64,000 nt of DNA from Ornithomonoglobus_A sp045612845 (GCA_045612845.1 JAZKZV010000025.1:62001-126000); one strand, 5' to 3'; counted from the stretch's first letter, positions 44,163 to 52,679 are shown. Notes: a model not told the origin generated them from the sequence alone. Translations and numbers: made by a program.

Positions 44163-44891
44163 TTAATCTTGTGATATTGTTGTCAGGGCAATATTAACTA
44201 TAATAAATGATATCAGTAGGCTTACAATTACGGGTATAGAGCCTATAAATCTACCTAATATAATAGAAAGAATAATAGGTAGACCGCGGGAGAAAATAGC
44301 CGCCTTATATAATTTACCAAAGCTGAGCTTGCTTATTTTGTTTGGTATAAGCGCAAACAATGCCACTACAAGTGCACCAAGGAAAAATCCTGCAATGCTA
44401 AATATAACGGAAAGTGAAAACAATACATAGAAAATCACTTTAAATGTCGGTGCTAAAAGATATATGTCCTGTTTGGAAAAAGCAATATCCTTGCCATCTG
44501 TAAGCCTGATATATTCTGCCTCTTCGGTTTTTCCTGCTGAGCGTACAAGTAAACTGTCCTTGTCAAATAAAAGCCCCTGCAGATTGCTGTTAAAGTCTTC
44601 CTTTGTAAAATCCTTCGTGGAATCGGCAGCTATAATCATTCCCATAAACTCAAGCTTAAAAGGTTCGCTCATGTTAAGCTCGTTATTTTGGAACGAAAAT
44701 TCAGGTACAACTTCTTTATAATATCTCTGTGCAGCATCAGATAATTGTCTGAACGATAAAAATGCTATAACTGATGAAATTAAAAGTAATATGACAGAAT
44801 ATACTACAACTCTGCTTGTGCCCTTATTCAAAAGCTCTCCATATTTTTTCGGGCGTATAAAACCAATAAATAAGTCCTTATAAAAATCCAT
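44163..44891 (-). CDS. DUF1189 family membrane protein
   Basis: 242 residues with one N-terminal membrane segment (about 27-47), an external region of about 90 residues (QRYYKEVVPEFSFQNNELNMSEPF), and four more hydrophobic segments from about 150. The pattern MDFYKDLFIGFIRPKKYGEL is typical of DUF1189. The function is unknown. It lies 11 bp after argJ on the same strand. Confidence 0.8.
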   Translation of the reverse strand: MDFYKDLFIGFIRPKKYGELLNKGTSRVVVYSVILLLISSVIAFLSFRQLSDAAQRYYKEVVPEFSFQNNELNMSEPFKLEFMGMIIAADSTKDFTKEDFNSNLQGLLFDKDSLLVRSAGKTEEAEYIRLTDGKDIAFSKQDIYLLAPTFKVIFYVLFSLSVIFSIAGFFLGALVVALFALIPNKISKLSFGKLYKAAIFSRGLPIILSIILGRFIGSIPVIVSLLISFIIVNIALTTISQD

Positions 44892-44902
44892 AATTACTCC
44901 CT

Positions 44903-46141
44903 TTATGAACGGTAATCACCGTTTATTTTAACATAATCATATGTCAAATCACAACCCCATGCTTTTGCCTGGGCATTGCCTTGATTGAGGTTTATATCTA
45001 TAAATATCTCATTAGCAGAAAGAACGGTTGATGCAACCTCCTCGTCAAAAGGTACGCCTGCACCATTTTTGCATACATTAACAATTCCGTTTTCGGAACG
45101 TAGTGCAACGTCAACTTTGCTTATATCAAAGTCTGCTTCTGCATAACCTATAGCACAAAGGATACGTCCCCAGTTAGCATCCTCTCCAAACATAGCACAT
45201 TTAAAGAGCGGTGAGCGTATTACACTTTTTGCAACTATAATTGCAATGTCCTGGTCCGATGCACCATCACACGTACATTCCAAAAGCTTTGTTGCGCCCT
45301 CGCCATCTTTTGCAAGCATTTTTGTCATTTCGCTCATAACAATATAAAGTGCCATTTTAAATGTTTCGTAGTCTTCTGAGTTATTTACAACCATTGTATT
45401 GCCTGCAAGTCCGTTTGCCAATACGCATACCATATCGTTGGTTGATGTATCACCGTCAACACTAAGACAGTTGTAGGTAATTTTTGTTATATCCGACAAT
45501 GCACTCTGTACTGCATCAGGCTTTATTGCAACATCTGTTGTAATAAAATTAAGCGTTGTTGCCATGTTCGGATGTATCATACCGCTACCCTTTGCCATTC
45601 CGCCTATGCGACACTTTGTAGCCCCTATTTCAAATTCAACGGCAACTTCTTTTTTTATAGTATCGGTAGTCATAATTGCAGTTGCTGCAAGCTCGTTTTT
45701 GTTATAGTCAAGTCCTGATATTAAATCCTTTATGTTGTTTTCGATAGGCTCAATTGGTAATGGCTGACCAATAACGCCTGTTGATGCAACTATAACATCA
45801 TCTGCACTTATTCCAAGTTCATTTGCAACAAGCTCGCACATACGCTCTGCTTTTTCTTCTCCGTCTGCGTTGCATGTGTTTGCATTCTTTGAATTTGCAA
45901 TAACTGCCAATGTTTTCCCGCCTGTTTTTTGCAGGTGTTTTTTTGTAACAATAATGGGCGCGCCCTTAACCTTGTTTTGTGTATATACTGCCGCAGCGGA
46001 GCAGGGTACATCACTTACAACAACACATAAGTCGTTTTTATCCTTATTTGGATTAAGACCGCAGTTTAGCCCGTTTGCCTTAAAACCTTTGGCAGCACAT
46101 ACGCCACCATCTATATATTTGTATCCATCATATTGTTTCAT
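44903..46141 (-). CDS. argJ: Bifunctional glutamate N-acetyltransferase / ornithine acetyltransferase
   Basis: Arginine synthesis: transfers acetyl between N-acetylornithine and glutamate, and may also use acetyl-CoA. The self-cleavage site is in KGSGMIHPNMATTLNF, where the Thr after MA becomes the nucleophile of the beta chain. Other motifs: VVSDVPCSAAAVYTQNKVKGAP and CLSVDGDTSTNDMV. I chose the ATG at 46141 (412 residues) after GGACAAAA; the longer frame lacks a ribosome site. No other arg gene is in this window. Confidence 0.95.
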   Translation of the reverse strand: MKQYDGYKYIDGGVCAAKGFKANGLNCGLNPNKDKNDLCVVVSDVPCSAAAVYTQNKVKGAPIIVTKKHLQKTGGKTLAVIANSKNANTCNADGEEKAERMCELVANELGISADDVIVASTGVIGQPLPIEPIENNIKDLISGLDYNKNELAATAIMTTDTIKKEVAVEFEIGATKCRIGGMAKGSGMIHPNMATTLNFITTDVAIKPDAVQSALSDITKITYNCLSVDGDTSTNDMVCVLANGLAGNTMVVNNSEDYETFKMALYIVMSEMTKMLAKDGEGATKLLECTCDGASDQDIAIIVAKSVIRSPLFKCAMFGEDANWGRILCAIGYAEADFDISKVDVALRSENGIVNVCKNGAGVPFDEEVASTVLSANEIFIDINLNQGNAQAKAWGCDLTYDYVKINGDYRS

Positions 46142-46163
46142 AATTATATTTTGTCCTTTCCGT

Positions 46164-46192
46164 GTTATATAGTACAAAACTAAGTCTGTAAA
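46164..46192 (-). promoter_or_regulatory. argJ promoter
   Basis: Minus strand: TTTACA (46192-46187), 17-base spacer, TATAAC (46169-46164), about 25 bases before the ATG. Confidence 0.6.
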
Positions 46193-46234
46193 AAATTGCT
46201 CGGGTTACAGTTTAAAAAAGTAACGGCGTATATT

Positions 46235-46262
46235 CGGGACGTCGGGGACGCCGTCCCCTACA
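46235..46262 (+). repeat. 28-bp palindromic repeat, copy 1
   Basis: CGGGACGTCGGGGACG followed by CCGTCCCCTACA; GGGGAC-GCC-GTCCCC forms a stem. Copy 2 at 47292-47319 matches at 27 of 28 bases in the same orientation. GC-rich and unlike the surrounding DNA: a REP-like element. Confidence 0.8.
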
Positions 46263-46307
46263 ATGCTTTTGAAAATGGCAAGATGAGGAATTCTATTCGG
46301 ATTTCCC

Positions 46308-47258
46308 TTAAAAGAATGCTGCAACTTCCTCTTTAGGCGGTAATGCTCTTATTATTTTATCTATCTGTAGTACAGGTCCCTCACCCTCGTATATTGGGTG
46401 CTTTTTAATTTTTATTTTTGCACGTACACTCACCCAATCGCCGCTCTTGAAGTTAAGGTCAGTTTTGGAAGTGCAGATAATGGGGTAGTATGCAATATCA
46501 TAAGCACAACAAGTCATAATTTGTCTGCCTACAACTGCCTCTTTTTTTGCCATTTGATCATCTCTTGCAAGCACACCTCTGAACTCTATAACCTTACCGT
46601 CATATTTTGCCTGTTCCTCTACTAAATCACGATAGAAAAGTGCATAGTCCTCATCTGCAATTTTAATTACAGATGCATCGATGTCATAGGGGAGTGGGTC
46701 CTGAATTTCGTCGTATTCTACTGTGCCATCGGTGTTCTCATAAGCAATGGTGCAACGTCTGTTAGAACCTCTTATAATTTTGTGTATTTGTTCTCTGTCA
46801 AGGTCTTTTGCCTCGTCGGAACGGTTTATTGCAATCATTTCACAACTGCTTAGTTTATCAACCATAAGCTGACGCATATTCTGATTATACGGAATAAACG
46901 TCTTTGCCTCACAAAACATCAATTCCTGATATATAAGCCAGTTTTGCGGGAGCTTTTCGTATAGGTCAGAAAGTAACCACATTCCGTTATATTCAACTAT
47001 AACAACATCAGGCCTGTAGCGGTTTTCGAGTGATGTAAGGTATTCCGTTGTAATTTGGTCGCTATCCCCAAAATCCTCTTTAAAAACATGGTCGTTCGGA
47101 AATTTTGAAAAGTCATATTCTTCTTCGCCCTCTTCGCATGTAAGAAGTAAGATATTCTGTCCCTGATTAAAACGGTTATCTTCTAATGTTTCTTGTATAA
47201 AGCTTGTTTTTCCTGACTCTAAAAAGCCTGTAAAAAGATAAACGGGTACTTCTGCCAT
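46308..47258 (-). CDS. COG0523 (CobW-like) GTPase with DUF1980-like C-terminal domain
   Basis: 316 residues. The N-terminal GTPase has the P-loop GFLESGKTSF (11-20) and a G4-like motif INRSD, but it lacks the CxCC metal motif of the family (the region reads LLTCEEGEEEYD). From about 205 the protein switches to an OB-like segment, YDGKVIEFRGVLARDD, followed by RQIMTCCAYDIAYYPI and DWVSVRAKIKIKK. This resembles the C-terminal domain of TIGR03943/DUF1980 proteins, which are often encoded beside COG0523 GTPases. It follows the second GTPase gene and may act with it in metal allocation. Confidence 0.78.
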   Translation of the reverse strand: MAEVPVYLFTGFLESGKTSFIQETLEDNRFNQGQNILLLTCEEGEEEYDFSKFPNDHVFKEDFGDSDQITTEYLTSLENRYRPDVVIVEYNGMWLLSDLYEKLPQNWLIYQELMFCEAKTFIPYNQNMRQLMVDKLSSCEMIAINRSDEAKDLDREQIHKIIRGSNRRCTIAYENTDGTVEYDEIQDPLPYDIDASVIKIADEDYALFYRDLVEEQAKYDGKVIEFRGVLARDDQMAKKEAVVGRQIMTCCAYDIAYYPIICTSKTDLNFKSGDWVSVRAKIKIKKHPIYEGEGPVLQIDKIIRALPPKEEVAAFF

Positions 47259-47291
47259 TTTAAATCATTCCTTTATAAATTTATATTATTG

Positions 47292-47319
47292 CGGGACGTC
47301 GCGGACGCCGTCCCCTACA
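47292..47319 (+). repeat. 28-bp palindromic repeat, copy 2
   Basis: Same as copy 1 except one base (GTCGCGG for GTCGGGG). It ends exactly at the base before the stop codon of the 47320-48375 gene. The two copies bracket the GTPase gene at 46308-47258. Confidence 0.8.
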
Positions 47320-48375
47320 CTATATATTAAATAGTTTTTTAATTTCGTCCTCATTAATCTTTGAGCCTATAACGCAAATTCTGCCTATTATTGAGGCACT
47401 GCCAGAACGTACGTCGCATTCTTGGGGGATGTAGTCGAAATGTATCCATTCCGCATCACCTTCAACAATACCTTTGGCACGCAAAACGATACCATACTTA
47501 TCTTCGTTTTCAAGTGATTTTAAGATGTTTGTTATTTCGTCTTTAGTGAATTTCTTTGCAGTTTCAAAACCACAGCTTGTAAAAACTTCATCAGCATGGT
47601 GGTGGTGATGCTCGTGTCCGCATTCACAATGCTCATGGTGATGATGCTCGTGTCCGCACTCACAATGCTCATGGTGGTGATGCTCGTGTTCACAATCACA
47701 ATGCTCGTGGTGGTGATGCTCGTGTCCGCACTCACAATGCTCGTGGTGGTGATGTATTTCCTCAATTGCATTTTCAAGAGTATCCTTGTGCTCCATTGCA
47801 TTTATAAGCTGATTTGCGTCAAGCTTGTCCCAATCAGTTGTTACAATAACTGCATTTTGATTGTGTTCTTTTATAAGCTTAACAGCCTCATCAAGCTTTT
47901 GTTCGCTTATTGACTGAGTGTGTGAGAGAACAATACACTTTGCATTTTCTATCTGGTCATTAAAGAACTCACCAAAATTTTTCATATACATCTTGCATTT
48001 TTTTGCATCTGCTACTGTAGTAAAGCTATTAAGCTCAATGTCTTTAATTTCGAGATTTTTAACTGCTTTTATTACGTCAGAAAGCTTGCCCACCCCTGAT
48101 GGTTCAATCAGAATTCTGTCGGGGGAGTATTCTGCTATAACCTTTTTTAGTGCTTCGCCAAAATCACCCACAAGTGAACAGCATATACAACCTGAATTCA
48201 TTTCAGTGATTTCTATGCCTGCATCCTGCAAAAATCCTCCGTCTATACCAATCTCGCCAAATTCATTTTCTATAAGAACGAGTTTTTCGCCTTTGTATGC
48301 TTCATTTATCAGTTTTTTTATAAGTGTTGTTTTACCTGCACCTAAAAAACCCGAAAATATATCTATTTTTGTCAT
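47320..48375 (-). CDS. COG0523 metal-chaperone GTPase with His-rich repeat
   Basis: 351-residue CobW/ZNG1-like GTPase. P-loop FLGAGKTTL (10-18), metal motif CxCC at 63-66 (SGCICCS), LIEPSGVGKLSDV for the switch region. The CobW C-terminal domain (about 277-350) has SLENEDKYGIVLRAKGIV and WIHFDYIPQE. Between them lies a run of about 4.4 copies of a 12-residue unit (HHHHEHCECGHE), a strong metal-binding tract. Zinc or nickel delivery is likely; the target enzyme is unknown. GGAGG precedes the ATG. Confidence 0.92.
   Translation of the reverse strand: MTKIDIFSGFLGAGKTTLIKKLINEAYKGEKLVLIENEFGEIGIDGGFLQDAGIEITEMNSGCICCSLVGDFGEALKKVIAEYSPDRILIEPSGVGKLSDVIKAVKNLEIKDIELNSFTTVADAKKCKMYMKNFGEFFNDQIENAKCIVLSHTQSISEQKLDEAVKLIKEHNQNAVIVTTDWDKLDANQLINAMEHKDTLENAIEEIHHHHEHCECGHEHHHHEHCDCEHEHHHHEHCECGHEHHHHEHCECGHEHHHHHADEVFTSCGFETAKKFTKDEITNILKSLENEDKYGIVLRAKGIVEGDAEWIHFDYIPQECDVRSGSASIIGRICVIGSKINEDEIKKLFNI
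47597..47753 (-). repeat. 36-bp tandem repeat encoding the His/Cys tract
   Basis: About 4.4 units of 36 bp, nearly identical (GTG/GTA and CAT/CAC differences), in frame within the GTPase gene. One unit reads CDCE instead of CECG. The repeat number is likely to vary between strains by slippage. Confidence 0.85.
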
Positions 48376-48414
48376 TATAGGACCTCCGTTTATATAAATT
48401 AGTATCCATTCTTA

Positions 48415-48442
48415 ATTATACCACTTTTATTGTAAAAGTCAA
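48415..48442 (-). promoter_or_regulatory. Promoter of the COG0523 gene pair, with nearby palindrome
   Basis: Minus strand: TTGACT (48442-48437), 16-base spacer, TATAAT (48420-48415). Fifteen bases upstream lies TTTAACATTGTTAAA (48457-48471), a perfect 7+1+7 palindrome that may be the site of a metal-responsive regulator. Confidence 0.65.
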
Positions 48443-48482
48443 CATTTTATGGTAATTTTAACATTGTTAAATTATTATAACT

Positions 48483-48512
48483 AAAGAAGCAACCCATATG
48501 GGTTGCTTCTTT
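48483..48512 (-). terminator. Terminator after the CCA transferase gene
   Basis: AAAGAAGCAACCC (48483-48495), loop ATAT, GGGTTGCTTCTTT (48500-48512): 13-bp perfect stem overlapping the stop codon. Confidence 0.88.
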
Positions 48513-49710
48513 AATTTTCACTGATATATTTTATTAGTACATCACGTTTATTTTCTAATCGTTCATCAATAACTTCATCAAGAAGTTTTTTTAATGTTTT
48601 ACCAATTTCAAGACCATTTGTGATGCCTATTTCTTTTAGTGTATCACCATTTATCGCAAGTGTTTTTATGCTATAACATTCTTTATTATAAATGATTTCT
48701 TTTGCGGAGGTTCTTATGTTGTTTATAGTATCCTTTAAGCTATCATTAGTAAGCAACTTTACCTCGAGCAACCTTTCCAAATCATCATATCCAAAACGTC
48801 CAAGGAGAAGTTTAGTGTCCCTTTTAGCATCTGACAACTCTATATCAATACAAGATACAAAGGTGCTTACCTTGTCTATAATTAAATTAGAGCATCGCAA
48901 TCTCTTTAATATTTTTTTTACATTAACTGCACTGATTCCGTTAAAGAAAATAGCAAGTCTTACATAAATATCGTCAGAGCAAGCCTTGAGCATATTAAGA
49001 TTTTTTTCATAATCCGTGTCAGCTATTTCGGGAATAAAATGAGATATTATATCCTTAAATTCGCTAAAATGCCTGGAAGAATTCCTGCACATGATTGTTT
49101 TTGTAAATTCAGTACAGATACGCTCAATTGATACATTATCTATCGACGGAAACTGTCTGTGCATCTCGTATGCAGTTTCGCTGTCAATCTCAAAATTAAA
49201 GCGTGAAGCAAAACGTATAGCACGTAATATTCTTAGTGCATCTTCCTCAAAGCGTTCTTTTGCATTACCAACACAACGGATAACACCGTTTTTTATATCA
49301 TCCTGACCACCATAAATATCAACCAGACCTGATTTTGGGTTGTATGCCATAGCATTTATGGTGAAATCACGACGTCTTAAATCTTCGCTTAAAAGACTTG
49401 TAAACAAAACAGTATCTGGATGTCTTCCGTCAGAATACTCTCCATCAATTCGGTATGTTGTTATCTCGTACACGTTATGATTTTTGATAACTCCGACAGT
49501 GCCATGCTTTAAGCCTGCATCCACAATATCCTCACCCTCAAAAATTTCTAAAATCTTTTGGGGTAGTGCGTTGGTGCACAGGTCGTAATCTTGTGGACTA
49601 AGACCCATTACGCAATCGCGTACACATCCGCCGACGATATATGCATCATATCCGTTATATTCGATTTTTGCAATAATATCAAGAACTTCTTCAGGAATAT
49701 TTTTAAACAT
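48511..49710 (-). CDS. cca: CCA tRNA nucleotidyltransferase
   Basis: Adds or repairs the 3' CCA end of tRNAs. Class II nucleotidyltransferase head: YIVGGCVRDCVMGLSPQDYDLCTNALP (Asp-x-Asp catalytic pair), RRDFTINAMAYNPKSGLVDIYGGQDDI, and EDALRILRAIRFASRFNFEID in the neck. The length is 399. A poly(A) polymerase of the same family cannot be fully excluded, but this is the only copy seen and the length fits CCA enzymes. Single-gene unit between two hairpins. Confidence 0.94.
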   Translation of the reverse strand: MFKNIPEEVLDIIAKIEYNGYDAYIVGGCVRDCVMGLSPQDYDLCTNALPQKILEIFEGEDIVDAGLKHGTVGVIKNHNVYEITTYRIDGEYSDGRHPDTVLFTSLLSEDLRRRDFTINAMAYNPKSGLVDIYGGQDDIKNGVIRCVGNAKERFEEDALRILRAIRFASRFNFEIDSETAYEMHRQFPSIDNVSIERICTEFTKTIMCRNSSRHFSEFKDIISHFIPEIADTDYEKNLNMLKACSDDIYVRLAIFFNGISAVNVKKILKRLRCSNLIIDKVSTFVSCIDIELSDAKRDTKLLLGRFGYDDLERLLEVKLLTNDSLKDTINNIRTSAKEIIYNKECYSIKTLAINGDTLKEIGITNGLEIGKTLKKLLDEVIDERLENKRDVLIKYISEN

Positions 49711-49739
49711 TTAACTTCACCTCCCTTTATCTATAATGC

Positions 49740-49770
49740 GGAAAATCCGTAAACAAATTACGGATTTTCC
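49740..49770 (-). terminator. Hairpin at the end of the redox operon
   Basis: GGAAAATCCGTAA (49740-49752), loop ACAAA, TTACGGATTTTCC (49758-49770): 13-bp perfect stem, 11 bases beyond the permease stop. No clear T run follows on the minus strand. Confidence 0.65.
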
Positions 49771-49781
49771 AATGTTTTATT

Positions 49782-51044
49782 TTAGAATAAAATTATTAAG
49801 AACTGTGAAACCAACACAACCGCAATCAAAGCAATAGGATATGTTGCTGCATATGCAGCCGCAACATCCTCTGTACCTGCAGTGCTTATAAGTGTTCCCA
49901 AAGCAGGGGTACTTGTCATACCACCGGTTATAGAGCCTAAGTTGTTCAAAAGGCTGAGCTTTAGAACATACTTTGCAAACAGATAGCCGATTATAAGCGG
50001 GAATATTGTCATAACAATACCGTAAACAAAGTACATGGGGTCGAAGTTTGCTACGAACTCTGCGCCGCCGGGAATACCTGCGCCTACGAGGAAGAGGACA
50101 AGACCTAATTCTCTAAAGAGCTTAAGAGTATTTTGTCCGGGCATGATGTTTATCTTGCCTATTCTTCCAAAATGCCCGAAGATTAAGCTCATAAGGAGGC
50201 ATCCGCCTGTTGTGGTAAGAGAGAAACATGTGCCGCCAAGACCGGCAGAAGACAAAGGAATCTTAATCTGACCTACAATAATACCGAGTATTGCGGCAAG
50301 TGAAAATCCGAAGATACCCATGTGGTCGATTTCAAAATGCTTCGTTATCTTATTTTTGCTCTTTTCTTCTCTTTTTTTAACGAGCTTTGCTCTTTCTTCT
50401 TCCATGTTTGCTTTGGTAAGTTTGGGTATAATCTGAACAAACAGAACAACGCCAACAACACCAAATATATATGCAATACCATGACCTACGGAAACAAGAC
50501 CTGTAAATTCCTCTGCAACAGTTGCCTTGGCTGCGGAGAAAGCAGGTGTTGATGTAAGAGAACCGGAGAGAAGACCAACTATCATAGCTACAAAGCCGTC
50601 CTGACTTTCTATAGTAGCACCATAGCCAAATATCTCGCCTGCATATATACAGCCAACAGCGGAAACACCGCCTGCGAGGATAATTATAATACCCAAAAGT
50701 ACATAGGACTTGAAGTTGCGCTTAAAGTTACCAAAGAACTTAGGACCTGCAATGTATCCAACCGAGGTAACAAAAAGGATGAGACCAAGCGCTTCCACTA
50801 TTGAAAGACCTGCATTGAAGTCGTAGGGCTTTGCAGAAGCATTGAATAAAAGTGCGCCTGCTTCATCAACATTGAAGCAAAGAGCTCCGACAAACAATGC
50901 TATAATGAATACGCCTGCATCACCGAGGGATATACCCTTGATTGTTATTCTTCCGAGAAGGTATCCGAGAAGAAGAACGCTGAAAATTACAAAAAATAAT
51001 GTATAAATATTGCTGACTGATATAATGCCGTTTAATAAAGTCAT
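49782..51044 (-). CDS. Aspartate-alanine exchanger (AAEx) family permease, possible succinate exporter
   Basis: 420-residue membrane protein with about 10-11 helices in two halves around a charged loop (ERAKLVKKREEKSKNK, about 215-232). The AAEx repeat motif occurs twice: GLLSGSLTSTPAFSAAKAT (about 153) and GSITGGMTSTPALGTLIS (about 374). The family holds AspT (aspartate/alanine exchange) and the succinate exporter SucE of Corynebacterium; the RCK domains of YidE-type members are absent. It is the last gene of the Hdr-Flx-Frd operon, 19 bp after the fumarate-reductase flavoprotein, with GGGGGGG as ribosome site. Dicarboxylate export is inferred from family and context. Confidence 0.85.
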   Translation of the reverse strand: MTLLNGIISVSNIYTLFFVIFSVLLLGYLLGRITIKGISLGDAGVFIIALFVGALCFNVDEAGALLFNASAKPYDFNAGLSIVEALGLILFVTSVGYIAGPKFFGNFKRNFKSYVLLGIIIILAGGVSAVGCIYAGEIFGYGATIESQDGFVAMIVGLLSGSLTSTPAFSAAKATVAEEFTGLVSVGHGIAYIFGVVGVVLFVQIIPKLTKANMEEERAKLVKKREEKSKNKITKHFEIDHMGIFGFSLAAILGIIVGQIKIPLSSAGLGGTCFSLTTTGGCLLMSLIFGHFGRIGKINIMPGQNTLKLFRELGLVLFLVGAGIPGGAEFVANFDPMYFVYGIVMTIFPLIIGYLFAKYVLKLSLLNNLGSITGGMTSTPALGTLISTAGTEDVAAAYAATYPIALIAVVLVSQFLIILF

Positions 51045-51063
51045 TTATATTACCCCCCCACGA

Positions 51064-52011
51064 TTATATGTTTTTCTGATTTGTGTAGTTAGGAAGAAGT
51101 TGTGGTGAAACTGTTGTTGGTTCGAGATTTGCATTCTTAAGCTCATCCTCAAACTTTGCAACGTGATTAAGAGTTGGCTCACCCATTTTAACATTCTTTG
51201 ATGTTGCCGCTGCCTGTTGACCTGCATGGCGACCAAATACAATTATGTCAAGCAGTGAGTTGCCCATAAGTCTGTTTCTGCCATGAATTCCGCCAACTGC
51301 CTCGCCGGCAACAAACAGGTTTTCTACATCAGTCATTCCGTTAGGGTTAATGTATAAACCACCATTTTGGTAATGAAGTGTAGGATAAACAAGCATAGGT
51401 GTTTTTCTTATATCCCAGCCATATTTACCATACATTCTCATCATGCCCGGGATTCTCTTTTCGATTGTACCTTCACCATGGAGTTTTTCAATCATAGGTG
51501 TATCAAGCCATACTGCAGCACCGTGAGGTGTTTTTACACCCTTGCCTCTTTTTGAACATTCTCTTATAATAGAAGCGGCACTTACATCACGTGTCTCTAA
51601 TGGATGCATAAAAGCAACACCGTCAACGTTTACAAGCATTGCACCGATTGAACGTACCTTTTCGGTAACAAGTGCACCGTATATCTGGTCAGGGAAAGCA
51701 ACACCGGTCGGGTGATATTGCAATGTATCTGCATATAGTAGCTTTGCGCCTGCTCTGTATCCCAATACAAGACCGTCTGCGGTTGCACCATAGTGGTTAG
51801 ATGTAGGGAAGCCCTGATAGTGAAGACGTCCCGCACCGCCTGTTGCAATAATAACAGTTTTTGCTCTTGCAATAAGGATTTCGTTTGTTTCCATATTCAT
51901 TAAAACTGCGCCGCAAGCTTTTCCGTCTTTGTCGGTCAAAAGCTCTATTGCAGCAGTAAAATCAACTACAGGAATTTGACGGTTTATAACCTCATCACGT
52001 AAGACTCTCAT
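51064..52011 (-). CDS. Fumarate reductase/succinate dehydrogenase-like flavoprotein, C-terminal part (split gene)
   Basis: 315 residues completing the flavoprotein begun at 52664. It carries the active-site and capping regions: LQYHPTGVAFP, VTEKVRSIGAMLVNVDGVAFM, LETRDVSAASIIREC, VYPTLHYQNGG, and the C-terminal FAD motif GEAVGGIHGRNRLMGNSLLDIIVFGRHAG. The ATG overlaps the TAA of the upstream part (TAATG) with AGGTG eight bases before it, so separate translation is possible. However, this ATG codes for the Met of the conserved DYSGAEIMRVL segment, so the break is most simply a frameshift in one gene. Homologous to TfrA-type soluble fumarate reductases. Confidence 0.88.
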   Translation of the reverse strand: MRVLRDEVINRQIPVVDFTAAIELLTDKDGKACGAVLMNMETNEILIARAKTVIIATGGAGRLHYQGFPTSNHYGATADGLVLGYRAGAKLLYADTLQYHPTGVAFPDQIYGALVTEKVRSIGAMLVNVDGVAFMHPLETRDVSAASIIRECSKRGKGVKTPHGAAVWLDTPMIEKLHGEGTIEKRIPGMMRMYGKYGWDIRKTPMLVYPTLHYQNGGLYINPNGMTDVENLFVAGEAVGGIHGRNRLMGNSLLDIIVFGRHAGQQAAATSKNVKMGEPTLNHVAKFEDELKNANLEPTTVSPQLLPNYTNQKNI

Positions 52012-52664
52012 TATTTCTGCACCTGAATAGTCTTTGCAGCGTGCATTCTCTTTCTTGAAGTACCGCCACCATGAGTTGTTATCATAGTTCCGTCCTCGGC
52101 TTTATCAAACATAACACCAAGGTCGTTTAGCCATTTAACAGCACCCGGACCATCAGTTACAAGCTTTTGCAAAAGTTCGGGCACATTCGCGTAATGACCG
52201 CCACCTAATGCATCAATATAATGTTGAGCAGGTGAGTCGTTTTCTTTGTCTGCCGCCTGAATACCGCCCTCTGCCATCATAGTATTTGCATCGCCAATTC
52301 TAAGCTTTGTTACTATCATAACATCTGCACCGGCCTCGTTTGCCTCGATAGCTGCAGATGCACCTGCACCGCCACCGCCGATGATAAGTACGTCAGTTTC
52401 GTAATCTGCCTTTGAAAGGTCTATATTAAGGTCTAAAACTCTGCTTTTGCCTTGTAATAATGCAGCCAATTCCTCAGGGACCTTATCACCCTTGTTTGGA
52501 CCTACAACAAGGTTTACAAATCCGTTTGTTTTGTAGTCGGGGTGGAATTCTTTTAGTAATGCTTCCTTTTCGTCTGCAGTCATTCTCTTTGGCTCAAAAC
52601 CAATTCTTTCACTTCTTGTTGCTTCCACCTTTTTGATGGACTCTAACATTTCTTCGCTAAACAT
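52011..52664 (-). CDS. Fumarate reductase/succinate dehydrogenase-like flavoprotein, N-terminal part (split gene)
   Basis: 217 residues with a helical N-terminal extension (1-85), the FAD loop DVLIIGGGGAGASAA (91-105), MMAEGGIQAADKE and the end HGGGTSRKRMHAAK. After this Lys the frame leaves the family sequence (TIQVQK, stop). A -1 shift at GCA-AAG-ACT restores AKDYSGAEIMRVL and runs into the next frame. The tRNA reading AAG could re-pair on AAA, so either a programmed slip, a mutation or a sequencing error is possible. Ribosome site GGAGGGG. It follows frdB by 15 bp. Confidence 0.88.
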   Translation of the reverse strand: MFSEEMLESIKKVEATRSERIGFEPKRMTADEKEALLKEFHPDYKTNGFVNLVVGPNKGDKVPEELAALLQGKSRVLDLNIDLSKADYETDVLIIGGGGAGASAAIEANEAGADVMIVTKLRIGDANTMMAEGGIQAADKENDSPAQHYIDALGGGHYANVPELLQKLVTDGPGAVKWLNDLGVMFDKAEDGTMITTHGGGTSRKRMHAAKTIQVQK

Positions 52665-52679
52665 TTCTTACACCCCTCC

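Noticed and set aside
47597..47753. CRISPR-like array
   Set aside because: Direct 36-bp repeats without spacers, in frame in a coding gene.
47596..47913. Plus-strand frame of low-complexity Val/Met/Leu repeats
   Set aside because: It is the antisense of the His-rich tandem repeat in the COG0523 gene.
48457..48471. TTTAACATTGTTAAA as a second Rex site
   Set aside because: The half-sites face the other way (TTAACA...TGTTAA) and the spacing is 1, not 4, so it does not fit Rex.
51064..52664. L-aspartate oxidase identity for the split flavoprotein
   Set aside because: A separate nadB is present at 7909-9186, and this protein is preceded by an iron-sulfur subunit gene.
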